A stretch of DNA of 64,000 nt, taken from Micromussa lordhowensis. Lineage: Eukaryota > Cnidaria > Anthozoa > Scleractinia > Lobophylliidae. Under the pieces are notes generated by a model. It saw nothing but the letters and a program-made list of their open reading frames with translations, did no database searches and had not been told where the DNA came from. Location of the stretch: the NCBI GenBank assembly GCA_964020085.1, contig OZ026595.1:15098422-15162421 (forward strand), written 5' to 3'. This document shows, one piece after another, positions 44,601-55,990 of this stretch. A program made the position numbers and the translations under genes. Positions within the stretch are counted from its first letter, which is position 1; the number at the start of each line of letters is the position of its first letter.

Positions 44601-47189
44601 ATATTATCACTTGTACTAATTGCCTGTGTAGCAAGCATTCCTGTGTGAAGAGCTTTTCTGCACTCTGCTTGCTTGTACATTGGAGCGAGAGAAAAACGTG
44701 AGGGAGCATGGGGTGGTGGGGTTTCTTCTTTTGCCCCACCATGTCCTGCCTTGTTGAGTTTTGCTCTTGCTCCAATATATGCGCAACCAGAATGCAGAAA
44801 AGCTGTTTGTATGGAAATGCTTGATAAGAAGGCTAATTGTAAGTAAGCTGTTCAGTGTGCAAATAAGAATGTGTCCTTATTAATATTATTATAAATTATT
44901 ATCATATATTGTAATAACTATTGTTAACTTATCATATTAGTACATATTTTGTTTTTGACCAGAGTGTAAAATTTTACCAATCAATGCATCAGTTACAATT
45001 TCTGAAATTTTTATTTCTACTATTTGTTTTCATTTTCTCTCTCTCCCTACAAAAATCAAGAGATTTTAATAGGGAGGTTGGAAATGTAAGTTATTTGATC
45101 TGCACTCTTCCAGCCCATGACCTTGTAAAATGGAAAATAGTGGGGCTTTTTTATTATTTAATTGAGTTAAACTTTGATCCTGGGCTTCTTGGTGTGTTAA
45201 AATGGCAAACGCATCACGTGACTAAATGTTACCCATCTAAAACTGGGGAATCTGTTTGCTTCTCCAGACAGCTAATGTCCACAGACAAATATCCGAACAT
45301 ATTTCCACACCAAATGGAGGCTATTGTTTATTTGGTATATACTGTAAGAGTGGATAGCATTGAAGGCACACTCTGGTTGGCTAGTCAAATTCCGAATATC
45401 CTGTGCTATTTACCTCCAAGCTACTCGGGGGAAAATGGCGTCCTGTTTTGCACCCGTGACAAGCACAGAAATAATCCAAATTAATTTTTTGTGTTGTAGT
45501 ATATATTAAACCAACTATTCACCTCACATCCTCAACTAAGTTGGGGGATATCACTTATGAAAGGCTGCAGTAATGGAATAGTTTAAAGATTATAGGAGCT
45601 GTTAATTATGCCAGGGTGACTTCCCTTTGTTGCATTTACATTGCAAAAACAGTAAAATTTTATCAAAGAATCACACTAGACATAAACTTATTACTAAGCA
45701 AAACCATATTATTATGAATGTCTTGTTTGTCAAAGGCATTATGCAATAATAATTATGCACTCAAGTTATTTTTTTGCTGTAAATATAATTGTATACTTCA
45801 GAGCTTGAATGCCATATGCCAAAACCTAGACAATCTTGAACAAAAAATGGACAAGGTTTTGCAACAACAGGCCACATTCTCTAGGGAGTTACCTAGGGAG
45901 TTAGATGAGGTGAGTCTTTAATTCTGCATCCAGTTTCATATTAAATCAAACAAATAAATATTTCGAAAGCGTGGTTGAAGTAAATATCCACAGCCTCTCC
46001 ATGGATGGGTCTTACATTTAACCCCAATACTTCTGGAATATCCATTCCAGAGGGTCTTTGGTAGACCTCCTCATCCCAAACTATTTTTACATCCTTATTT
46101 GCAGCCCTTGCAAATTTCCAGCAAGCTTAAATAAATCTGTATTAACTGCACATTGTTTTTTTTTTTCATATAGTTTGTTCATGAAACTGAAAACCATATA
46201 TGTTTGAGAACATTAAGTAAAGATATTAAATTTATACAGTGGGGACATTCAAGTTAAACATAGTTCTGTACTGTGTTTTGTTCACGTAGAAGAACAAGAG
46301 CAAAATAGTAGACACAGAAAGCGACGAGGAGGAGACAGGTTTGGTAAGAAGCCTCTTAAAGTTTTTCCTCTAATCTAGGTAGTTCTTTCTTGAGTTGTTA
46401 TTATATCTGCAAAAACCCTTCACAATAATTTTTATAAAATTCACCTTTAAAATTTTATGTCAATAATTAACTGAGTGCCAATGAATCCCAGTGAATCAAT
46501 TTCCACTGCTCACATTCACCAAACCATAGGATTATGAATTTTACTTTAATTTGTAGAGTAACATTAGACTTTGTTGGGTGTTTGCTATAGAGCTAATATC
46601 TTCAAGACAGAAAACTCCAGACTTAATTAAGTACTAAAAGTTCATTTGCCAATTACCTATTGTATCACTATGAGCTCTATTTTACCAATAAGCACTTATT
46701 TTAATACTCCATCTAGGTATACAATGGGGTAGACCTATTAGGCTTGAAGGCACCCCCAAAAGAGCCGACCCGGTATGCCACAAGGGTAGCTGGCGTCATA
46801 TTCTCGACAGACGAGTTATTAAGTGGGATGGTAGCCCCAGTTAACGAAAAATATGACCGAACTCCTCTGGATCCCGACAGGATTGCTCTTTTGAAAAGTA
46901 AGTAATGTTTACCTTTTTAAACAGCATTAGTAAGAAATGGACTACTATAATATGTTCTTTCCACACATTCATGTATGTTTTTGTCTTGCTTTGAACTTAG
47001 ATAAGGCAATATCATCAACAGTTATCTCTGTTTGTTTTGTTCAGTAACATTTGTCATATTTTTTTTCCAGAGTGCATTGCCCGCAAGTACTCCGAAAAAG
47101 TGCTCTCAAAAATGTGGTGTGACATAAGAAAGGCAATCAATCAAAAATGTAACGATATTAGGAAAAAAACAACGGCAGCAACGACATGA
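41617..47189 (+). CDS. BEN-domain-containing protein
   Basis: Exons: 41617-41665, 42778-42945, 43434-43502, 44103-44204, 44400-44432, 45802-45909, 46290-46343, 46717-46897 and 47071-47189, with GT/AG borders. Phases agree except between 44432 (phase 1) and 45802 (phase 0), where an exon is missing or misjudged. The second exon has a small folded-domain signature (WALVLFEDEDKYSVV...YYPAKLVACG) shared with the gene at 12.9 kb. Acidic linkers follow, then a coiled coil (LDNLEQKMDKVLQQQATF). The C-terminal BEN domain (RYATRVAGVIFSTDELLSG, PLDPDRIALLKK, VLSKMWCDIRKAINQKC) has the conserved 'LDP-I...L' and terminal 'W-I-AIN-KC' pattern. BEN domains bind DNA and mediate chromatin repression. No stop or frameshift was seen in the exons read. 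It is the most intact non-transposon-like gene in the window. Confidence 0.75.
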
Positions 47190-47217
47190 TGTCATACTTT
47201 TATATTATAAATATGGG

Positions 47218-47380
47218 TAATCATACGGTTTAGAGTTCAGTTTGTAATTGATTTGCACTTGTGAGTTTTCCAAAGAGCTGAAATTGCACCAGCCGCTTTG
47301 GCGAGTGCAATTTCAGCTTTTTGAAAAACTCACAAGTGCAAATTAATTTCGAATTGAACGAGAAAAACTGTATGATTACT
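47218..47380. mobile_element. fold-back (MITE-like) element
   Basis: Arms 47218-47289 and 47304-47380 are inverted copies (TAATCATACGGTTT, TTTGCACTTGTGAG, AGCTGAAATTGCAC and their complements) around a 14-nt centre. It lies 28 bp after the BEN-domain stop codon. Confidence 0.8.
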
Positions 47381-47381
47381 T

Positions 47382-47600
47382 ACAGTACGGCCCAAAAATA
47401 ATGCACGCGCAAGAAGTTCTTTTTGCGTCCGCAAGAAGAAGTTCTTCTTGCGCCTGCTTGCGGGTCGCTTGAGCTTGAGTCATGCTAACCGCAAGAACTT
47501 CTTTGTGGTTACGTGGTAAAAGCGCAAGAACTTCTTTGCGGTAAGATGTTCGAACCGTAAGAACTTCTTTGCGGTTCTTTGCAGTGACACTTTGAAAGGA
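47382..47600 (+). repeat. GCAAGAA-rich repeat, left member of an inverted pair
   Basis: Begins ACAGTACGGCCCAAAAATAA then TGCACGCGCAAGAAGTTC. It continues with many GCAAGAA / TTCTTGCG words in both orientations. A reverse-oriented relative lies at about 62880-63095, outside the other end of the Kolobok element. Confidence 0.75.
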
Positions 47601-49206
47601 ACGCGAATGAACAGGGTTCGCGTAATTAGTGAATAAAATAGAATGATGTGACCTCTCGCGCGAAAACGTTCCTAACGGGTAGCCGTTTTTGAATGGATAG
47701 CCGTTCGTTAGCCGTTCGAACGGATTGGGATGTCATTCGAACGTTTTACCGTGCATTCGAAAATTTTCTTGCCGTTCGAACGGCTCTTGCCGTGCGTTCG
47801 AAAATATCGCTAGCCGACCCTAGCTAGCCGTTCAGATGATTGAATATAAGTAGTTTTGGGCGTTTGTAAAGTGCGTGCTTAACTGCATGTCTGCCATTCG
47901 AATGGCTTGAGCCTACTTCAAATTTTTTGTTTGGCGTGAGCTGCTGTATATTCTAACGACGATTTATATCAAAAATCGTCTAGCCGAAGAAGAAATTGAT
48001 TCACGCGTACCGACAAGCAAACAAATCGTCGACCTTACTACGTATATGGCCACCGTTACACAAGAGGTCTTTAGTTCTAAAGTGTAAGCTATACAAAGTC
48101 TAAGCACTGTTGAAGTCACTTTTGGAGAGAGTACATTTTTATCGGTTAGTTCTGAATTAGATACTGGGTTCGCTTTGTTTTGTTTTGTTTTTTCGGCGAC
48201 ATGGTGGAAATTTTATTGTTTATAATTTTTATTATGATGTGTCCCGGAGTCCCAGACCCGCGGTGTGGTAGCAGAGCGAGAGCTTATTTTCTGTCTGGAA
48301 TGGCCCTTGTAGCAAAGGTTGAAGCAAAAAAAACTTATTTACTGGGAAGTAGCTTTCAAGAGTAACTCAAATTTTAAAATAAGCAAGTTTCTCAGTCGGC
48401 GAGCACAAGTAGAAGACTATACATGCATGCATGACAAAAGCGTGACTTATCACGCATCAGTAAAGTTTGCAAATTCAAGGCGTCACAACAATCTGTAGTC
48501 GATTCACTGCTCTGTTCTACAATCAAAAACAAGCTTGAAATCTATTTTGAAACCGCATTCTAGGAATATCTACGTACAAAGCGTGCATGTGGTTGGTACA
48601 GCCGAAGTATTACACACTGTATTGAGCCCGGCTTTTTGCCAAAATAAATGTAAACAAATACAGAACCACAAGTTTTTGACATATGCAAATTTAACGCTTT
48701 TTACTGCCGGTCCGAAAGGCAAAATTTGCCGTCCTTTTCTTAAATAACCATTGATGCCATGTTTTTGGATATTAAAACAAACAAGTTTCATTCAAAACTT
48801 ACTGGGATAATGCCAAGAGTTCGATAAAACGAAGAATATTTCTCGATGCAAACGTGACTGGAACAACGATGGCGCCACTCAAAAATAATTATTTTGAGAT
48901 TGCGTTATTATTTAGCTTTGCGAAAGCAGCGTTGTTTGAGTCAAAAGTTTCCATTGTCAGAAAATCTCTTGGTTTGAGCGGCAGATATATTTTTTTTTGC
49001 CACACGTGGCAAATCAGAGCCGTCTGAATGAACGTAGCAAAGTGACGCGTGTCAGGGAATAGTGTTGATCATTTATTTTTGCTTCTACTGTCTAGACGTT
49101 CGATCCTATGCATTCAAATAAAATTCGAAGTGATACCGTAACGAACGTTTTCGCGTCAAAGGTCGCAGATGCTTTTTTTTTCTTTTTCTCCGTTGGATGT
49201 TTTTAA
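47600..49206. other. no gene recognised; degenerate CGTTCGAACGG-rich tract
   Basis: Near 47680-47830 many copies of CGTTCGAA / GCCGTTCGAACGG form a palindromic simple-repeat tract. The remainder to 49206 is AT-rich with no coding or RNA signal I can name. Confidence 0.5.
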
Positions 49207-49325
49207 AGTGCCCATGTCACCAATTTTTTTATTTTATCATTCAAAAGTCCACATTAAAAATCGAGCTTCTGCGAAAAAAATTTTTGATTTGAACAAAACG
49301 CGAATTTTTTATGATTTTTTAAAAA
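49207..49325 (+). repeat. left terminal inverted repeat of Kolobok element
   Basis: About 119 bp, matching the reverse complement of 62660-62777 with scattered differences. The flanking TTAA is at 49203-49206. Confidence 0.88.
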
Positions 49326-50689
49326 CGCTGAAATTGACCGCCATTTTGGCACACCACTCGTATTAGTCTTCTCGCGGTCATAGACGACTTGTGACGTAGG
49401 TTAAGGAACACGTGACTTCAGATGCATACAGACTTGAGTGGGTTTTGACTGAGAGTTTATCGAGTAAAAGGTGAAAAAGGTCAAACATGCCCGAAAGATG
49501 TGTTGCTGCGCGATGCGACAACACAGCAGATCCCACAAAAGGAATTAGTATGCACAGAATTCCTTTTCTGAACTCTGAAAACCCCATTGCACAGAGACGA
49601 AGGAAAAAATGGATTGACTTTGTCATGGCGAAGAGGAAGAACTGGATGCCCGGGAAAATGTCTTCATTGTGCTCGATACACTTCAAAGAGGAAGATTTTC
49701 AGTTTCGTTTGGACTCGAAAATGAAACGATCATTGAAGTCTGACGAAATTGGGATTTGTGTGTACCCTTCGATTCACGCTGGTACAGATGTGGAAGAAGC
49801 CCCTTCTAAGCGAGAAAAACGAATGGTGAGTTTTATTGTCAATGTGTGAAATATTTCTCTCCACGTGTTGCGAGTGTCCATCGTCAAATAAGAAGTTCTC
49901 CTTAAAAGTCATTCTTGGAAAAAAAAATGTGTGTTTTATTGTACTGGTTTAGTACCGCTGCTTATTCATTTCCTTTCGCAGTTAGTGAGATCTGCCAAGG
50001 CTCGATTAAAGACATTAGATCCTGAGGCTGATCACGAAACTTCATTTTCGGCTCATTCGACATTGCTGTCATCTTGCAACGTGATGCCGTCAAGTAGTCT
50101 AGAAGTAAGATAGTTGTTGATGTATATCAAAAACCATGATCATAATTTTGTAGAAATAATAGCGAGGACAAAATAGGTTTTAATGGAATGCCTTTCACAT
50201 ATGTTTTACAGTGTGATCTACCAGTCGATACCCCTGTTTCCCCAAATTGCTACATGTAGCACTTACGAGGTACAGCTCTTGATGTGAAATCTTACACTTT
50301 GCGATGAGCATTATGTCTTATACTTTGTTATTTGACATATAAATTAGTTGTAACATATCGTAGAGTTTATTTTATTTACATATCATTCTCTAAGTAATGT
50401 ATTTTAATTTATTGTAATAGCTCTTTCTTTATTTTTAATATCCAATTAATGGGAGCAATTATTACAGAATGCAGGGCCACTTCGGACCACCTGTTTTACA
50501 TGTGTCAAAATCCTTTGAAGATTGAAGTACAAAACAATAGGCACTTTTGTTATTCAATGAGATGTAAATAAGTGGCCTTGTATTCTGTAGTTTAGCCCCT
50601 ACCTACCTACGGAAAGGAGGGATTTTTGACTGCTCATGTTGAAAAGCAAGGAGGAACCATTGCAGTGGCTAGTCTGTCATCTGTAGGTT

Positions 50690-51235
50690 AGATAACTGCA
50701 ACAGCAAACACTATGAAACCAAAACCCATTAAAATCTTGTGAAAATTTTAATGGGAAAATCATATCATTTTCATGCCATTTTAACATGTTTTTCATGGTG
50801 TTAATTCATGGGTTTTCATGGGGAAAATGCCATGAAAAAAGCATGAAAAAAGCCATAAAGTTACCATGAAAATCCTCTTAAAACTTCCCAATTAATGGCC
50901 CATGAAATTTTTATTCTGAAATCAAAAACACTAAAAGTCCATGAAAATGCCATTAAATTTTCTGGTGTAATGAAATGTAATTTAATGGGATTTTCATGTT
51001 ATTGGAAAATGCACCATGAAAATTACCACCAGATTTTCATGGTGTTAATTTCATGGGATTTTAATGACATGAAAAATTCATGGCTCCTGAAAAACCCCTG
51101 AACGGGGAAATTTTAATGGCCCATGAAACTTTTCACACTACTGTAATTACCTATTCACAGAATTTTTATGGTCCATGAAATTTGACTCCCTGTTAATTTC
51201 ATGGAGCAAATGATTACTCCTGCAACCCATGAAAA
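50690..51235. repeat. CATGAAA / CCATTAAA-rich repeat tract (left)
   Basis: Dense, irregular words CATGAAAAT, CCCATTAAA, TTTCATGG and AATTTTAATGGG in both orientations, forming many small hairpins. A sister tract lies at 55550-55990. Confidence 0.8.
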
Positions 51236-52685
51236 TCTCATTAATAGTCCATTAACTACAAAACAACTAAATACTTTTATTCCAGCCATTTTGATATCAT
51301 TACAATTTGTTTCATCAATCTTATTTGCAAAAAAATTGCAAAAAAATGAAACGTTTGTATGGCCTGGACATAAAAAGTCTGACTTGTTGATAAGTAATGA
51401 CAGACAGCAGTAAACAGACTTAGCTGCTGGTTCAGTGACTTCTACAACACACATGACACTTGCTTCGTTGAATTTCATTTTAGCAAAAGCAATGTAACTT
51501 GTATTGAATTCTGTAAATTGCTGTCAGTTAAATGTAAGCCTAGTGTTTTTTAAAAAGCTTTATACTCACTAAAAACACTTTGTAAATGACTGCCATGTTC
51601 ATATAATGACACCTTGGCAACAGGATCTTTGATGAGTGCCAAAAATCGCAAGCTACATGTACTGTAGGCTATAAGTGCAGTCCACATTTTTACCTGTGCA
51701 TGTACCATAAGACACTGAACAATATTATAGGAAAAACTTACCCAAATCCTATAGTCATTTGTCACCCATCTGTCCAGGCAAAGATAATGATGTAATGTAT
51801 GACTAACGTAAAGATCAATCTGCTGCACGTACTGTTCAAATATTTTTATTGTAACCATTTTGGTGTCATATGACCAGAAAATGCTTGCATCTTATTTCCA
51901 GCATGAATACTGGATATCTTTATATCATTTTCTTTTTAAATAAAGAAATTTTGAATATTAAAAAATTGTTAAATATTATTCTATCACTGATTTCTTTTTC
52001 AGTCATATAATTAAATAACTTTTGCCATGATCATAAAATTCTATCTGAAAATAACCTTGTAGGATTCTGACCGATTTTGACATATATATTAGTTGTAATA
52101 ATAACTATCTATGCTGTATGTAGTGAATTCTAAACGTGAACATTTTTTCTACTATGTAAATCACTATATATATACAGCTTACAAAGACCAAAATCAAACT
52201 TACTACTTATCAAAAAATATTGTGTCATTTTTTGTTTTTCAATTGAACTTCTCTTATTGCTAACAAAAATCTATAAGAATATTGCATTAGTAGTACATGT
52301 TAGACTAGCAGTATCCCTTCATTGATGTGCAACCGTTGTGTAAATTATCACTGGAGGAAGCCATAGTTCATTTTGTCTCTTTATGAAACACTGTGTTGAG
52401 TATTATTTTCAAATTATTTGGGCTTCTTGAAAGTTAAAAAAGTAAAATAAAAGCAATGGTAAGTTTTCATTTAAAGATATTCTTGCCAAAATGGAAAATA
52501 AAAAGGAGTGTTCTCAATATTTAAGCTTAAATTCCCCAAACAGAAAATCATACTTGCCAAACGGGGGAGTGATCAATGATTTGTACTCACTTGACACTTT
52601 TCACACTTGTATTGACGAGCAGGCGAGTGCACATTTCCAACATTGGACTTGTCAACATTAACCTTCTATTACGCTTATAATTAAG

Positions 52686-52870
52686 AAATAGAAAACATGT
52701 GCTGTGTTTCTATCGAGTAATAGAAACACGAGTGAAATTTGGGAGAATGAGAAATGCTGTGGGAACACAGGTGAGTGTTTCCACAGCTTTTTCGAGTTCT
52801 CCCAAACTTTCAGAATTAGTGTTTCTACATGTATAACTCGATAGGAACATGGAGAACATGTTTTCTATTT
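52686..52870. mobile_element. fold-back hairpin element
   Basis: Inverted arms of about 80-90 bp (AAATAGAAAACATGTGCTGT...GTGGGA and TTTCCACAGC...ACATGTTTTCTATTT) around a 13-nt loop. The arms hold TTTCTATCGAGT and its complement. Related ends (TTTCTATCGAGTTATAG) recur near 52993. Confidence 0.75.
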
Positions 52871-53880
52871 CGTTTAGAAAATACCGCGACGAAGAAAAAG
52901 AAAAACAACTTGTTTACTTCGATCATAAAAGTGTAAATTCTCTTTGTTCATGCCATCATTACATGTATGTCAACAACTCGTGCTAGTTCTGTGTTTCTAT
53001 CGAGTTATAGAAACCAATTTTAAACCAATCAGCGTGCATATTTGCTTTGGGTTAATTTCTATAAATATATATCATACGATTTTTGTCCAGTATCTACAGA
53101 AGAAGCCAACAGCAATTAAAGACCACCTGGAACATCTTCTTTCTGTTTAAATTTTATTTTATTTGGTAAATTTGAAGGTTTTTCTAATATGGCATACATA
53201 AGTAAGATTACTGACATTTTTTCAAGCTTCAAATTGAAGAAGACTACTGTGTATTTCCTGTCAGATCTCTCAGATTACGATAGAATGCTGACAGTATCAT
53301 CACTCATGTTTGTGAATTTCACTTAGCTTATCAACCATGTAGATGATGTAGTTCTGTTTCTGAATGCATACTTCAAGCTTTTGTGCGTCAATAACTAGAA
53401 CAAAAACACAGCAACATGTGATTTAAAACGGCAGACAAGGTTTGTTCAGTTTCACCACTGAAGGCTAAATCAAGACCTTAAATAAAAGCGATTTATTGCT
53501 CATAACAGAACATGATTTGAGATCAAGTTCTATGAGAAGCGTTCAATTCTTTTTGGTTAAGTTATGATTGTAATATATACGATGTAAAACCTGAAATGGA
53601 CTAGAAGAAAGCTAAGAGAAAGATCCAAAATTGGCCGCAGCATACTAGTATTTGCGAGATCGATTTTATTGGCGATAAAATTATATCATTACAGTACTGA
53701 TCATCAAAAACACTGTACAAAGTCTAAGTCCAGAAGACTTGCGATTCTTTATACTTACAATTGTTCCTAGAGCCACAAGATCCAGATTTTGTCGCTTTTA
53801 AACATCATTCCAGAGGCATTTCGTAGTAAAATATCTCAGAATTATCGTCATGTCCCGCCATGATCACACTTCGTTTTTGG

Positions 53881-54699
53881 ACGTATACAAAACATGGACC
53901 GGGGTCCATGGACCACCCCATGGACCCGGTCCATGGACCACCATGGACCACCCCATGGACCCGGTCCATGGACCCGGTCCATGGACCACCCGATGGACCA
54001 CCCCTAATTTTCAAAAGGAAATCGCCCCTGTTAATATGAAAATTTACCGGAGGTCAGGGTTTGAAAAACACAGACTCGTATCTATTGCTTACGCCCTTGA
54101 GGGTTTGTCTCGTATTAGCGGGTTGCTTTGAGATCGATAAATAAAAGGACTTCGTTTTACACGGGGTAGTACGATCGCGGCTGTACATAGCTTGCAATAC
54201 AGGCGTACTTCGTGGGTACGAGCAATAAATACTCACCTGATCTTTGGATCATTTCAAGGCAGCTGCCATCTTGGATGAGGGAGTGCGAAGGGGCTAGAGC
54301 GAGTTATGTTATCCGGCAACCTACCCCCTCCAAGGTTACGCTTCGTTTACATACTTTAATACACGTGCTCTCCCATTAAAATTGCAAGCTATCCATTAAA
54401 CTTTTTTCATCAATATACCTTGATTACAAATTTGTGTTTGTACGGTACGGTCTTGTACGGTCTTCCCATTTATGGGAGCGCGATCCCAAAGCAACCTGCT
54501 AATACGAGACAAACCCTCAAGGACGTAAGCAATAGATACGAGTCTGTGTTTTTCAAACCCTGACCTCCGGTAAATTTTCATATTAACAGGGGCGATTTCC
54601 TTTTGAAAATTAGGGGTGGTCCATGGGGTGGTCCATGGACCGGATGGACCGGGTCCATGGGGTGGTCCATGGACCCCGGTCCATGTTTTGTATACATCC
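53881..54699. repeat. long inverted repeat with GGTCCATGGACC minisatellite
   Basis: Left arm about 53881-54136 and right arm about 54481-54699 are inverted copies, separated by about 345 bp. Each arm has GTATACAAAACATGGACC, then several GGTCCATGGACCACC units, then a unique stretch ending in ...TTAGC(A)GGTTGCTTTG. The left arm has more minisatellite copies than the right. Matching 40-residue frames on opposite strands (KEIAPVNMKIYRRSGFEKHR) follow from the inversion. Confidence 0.88.
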
Positions 54700-55549
54700 C
54701 TTCGTTTTTGACCGTTGAAAGTAACCGCGCGTTGCTCAGAGCATTGCATCATGGGTTATAGCAAACTAGGTCCCAGGGTCCTATCAACATTCAAATCCAA
54801 GATGGCGGCTCATGTCTGGCATGTTCGAATTCCACAACATAAATAGGCCTTTTTTACAGATCTTTACACAATTTAGAGACCTGCCACAGGCTGGAAAGTA
54901 TTTAGAAATCATTTGTAGGAGGGCATAGTTATCCCAAAGAATTTTCTTCTTACGGAGGTGAAAAATATTTGACCTTTTTTGTGAGAAGGACGAAGTATGC
55001 AGTAGTCATGGTCAAGAAACGAAACTGAAGTCTGGGGAGAAACGTTGTGGCCCTATCATGTCCACAATTCCGGTATTTATAATTGTACAATCAGGTTTTT
55101 AATAGGAATCAGAGAATAGACAATATTTTCAAGAGTGTCAAGATATCTGGCAGCCGGGAATTGTTTTCCATTCGACTAGATACCCAGCAGTCTAAAATTA
55201 TTGTTAATAGAATTTCTAAGAAATAACTCATTCCATTCTTCTTGTAAAATAGCAGATGGTTTGTTTAGAAATGTCAAGCGATTTCAAGTATTATTTTGGC
55301 ATTGTAGTTGAGGAAATTTTCGAGCTTGGGCACACTATCAAATCTTGATGTTTCGACACTTGCAAAATATTGTACTCTGCCCTCTTTTTCTGGAGTGTGA
55401 TATTCTCAGTTACTTTCATCATCGTCATTTCTCATGGCACTAGTAGGCGCATAAGGCCGTCTCTCAGTTACTTTAAGGGCTATTAAAGTAGTGCTATCTC
55501 TGCAGCTCAAATATACAACCTTTCATATGTTCATTTGTAGACTTTTTGT

Positions 55550-55990
55550 GTGTTGTGAAATGTATTGGTGTATGTTTTATGACCCATTAAATTATATTTT
55601 GGTTCATATTTCTGACTTTTCATGGCCATGAACACATACATTCATGGCCCATTAAATTCCGCTCTGGCCAGTTTCTGACTAACATTTCAATTTCATGGGC
55701 CCTGAAATCTAGTGGTGTATGTTTCATGACCCATTAAATTTAACTTTTATTTTTTCATGAATTTTCATGACCATGAAAACATGTTTTAATGACCCATTAA
55801 TTTCAGTTCTGGATGAGTGACGACTTTTCATGGCCATGAAAAAGATTTTCATGAGCCATGAAAGGATTTTCATGAAAAATTAATGGGTCTCAGTGAGGCC
55901 ATGAAAATAGGAAATTGCAATATTCATGGCCTCTGAAAAGCGATTCATGAGTCTTTCACGAGTATTTCATGGGATTTTTATGAAACTACA
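55550..55990. repeat. CATGAAA / CCATTAAA-rich repeat tract (right)
   Basis: Same word set as 50690-51235 (CCCATTAAATT, TTTCATGGCCATGAA, TTTTCATGAGCCATGAAAG). Ends about 70 bp before exon 3 of the transposase. Confidence 0.8.

Noticed and set aside
44476..44775. Minus-strand 99-residue frame
   Set aside because: It lies in a stretch with inverted GCTTTTCTGCA / TGCAGAAAAGC strings, probably a repeat, with no domain.
44921..45484. 187-residue plus-strand frame as a gene or an extra exon of the BEN-domain gene
   Set aside because: It lies in an intron, has no recognisable domain and its AT-rich sequence resembles dispersed repeat DNA. It might hide the missing phase-changing exon, but I could not place borders.
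49378..49686. Minus-strand frame opposite the THAP exon
   Set aside because: It is the antisense shadow of a clear THAP zinc finger.
53805..54752. Pro/Gly/His-rich frames (HGPPHGPGPWTT)
   Set aside because: They are translations of the GGTCCATGGACC minisatellite, mirrored by the inverted repeat.
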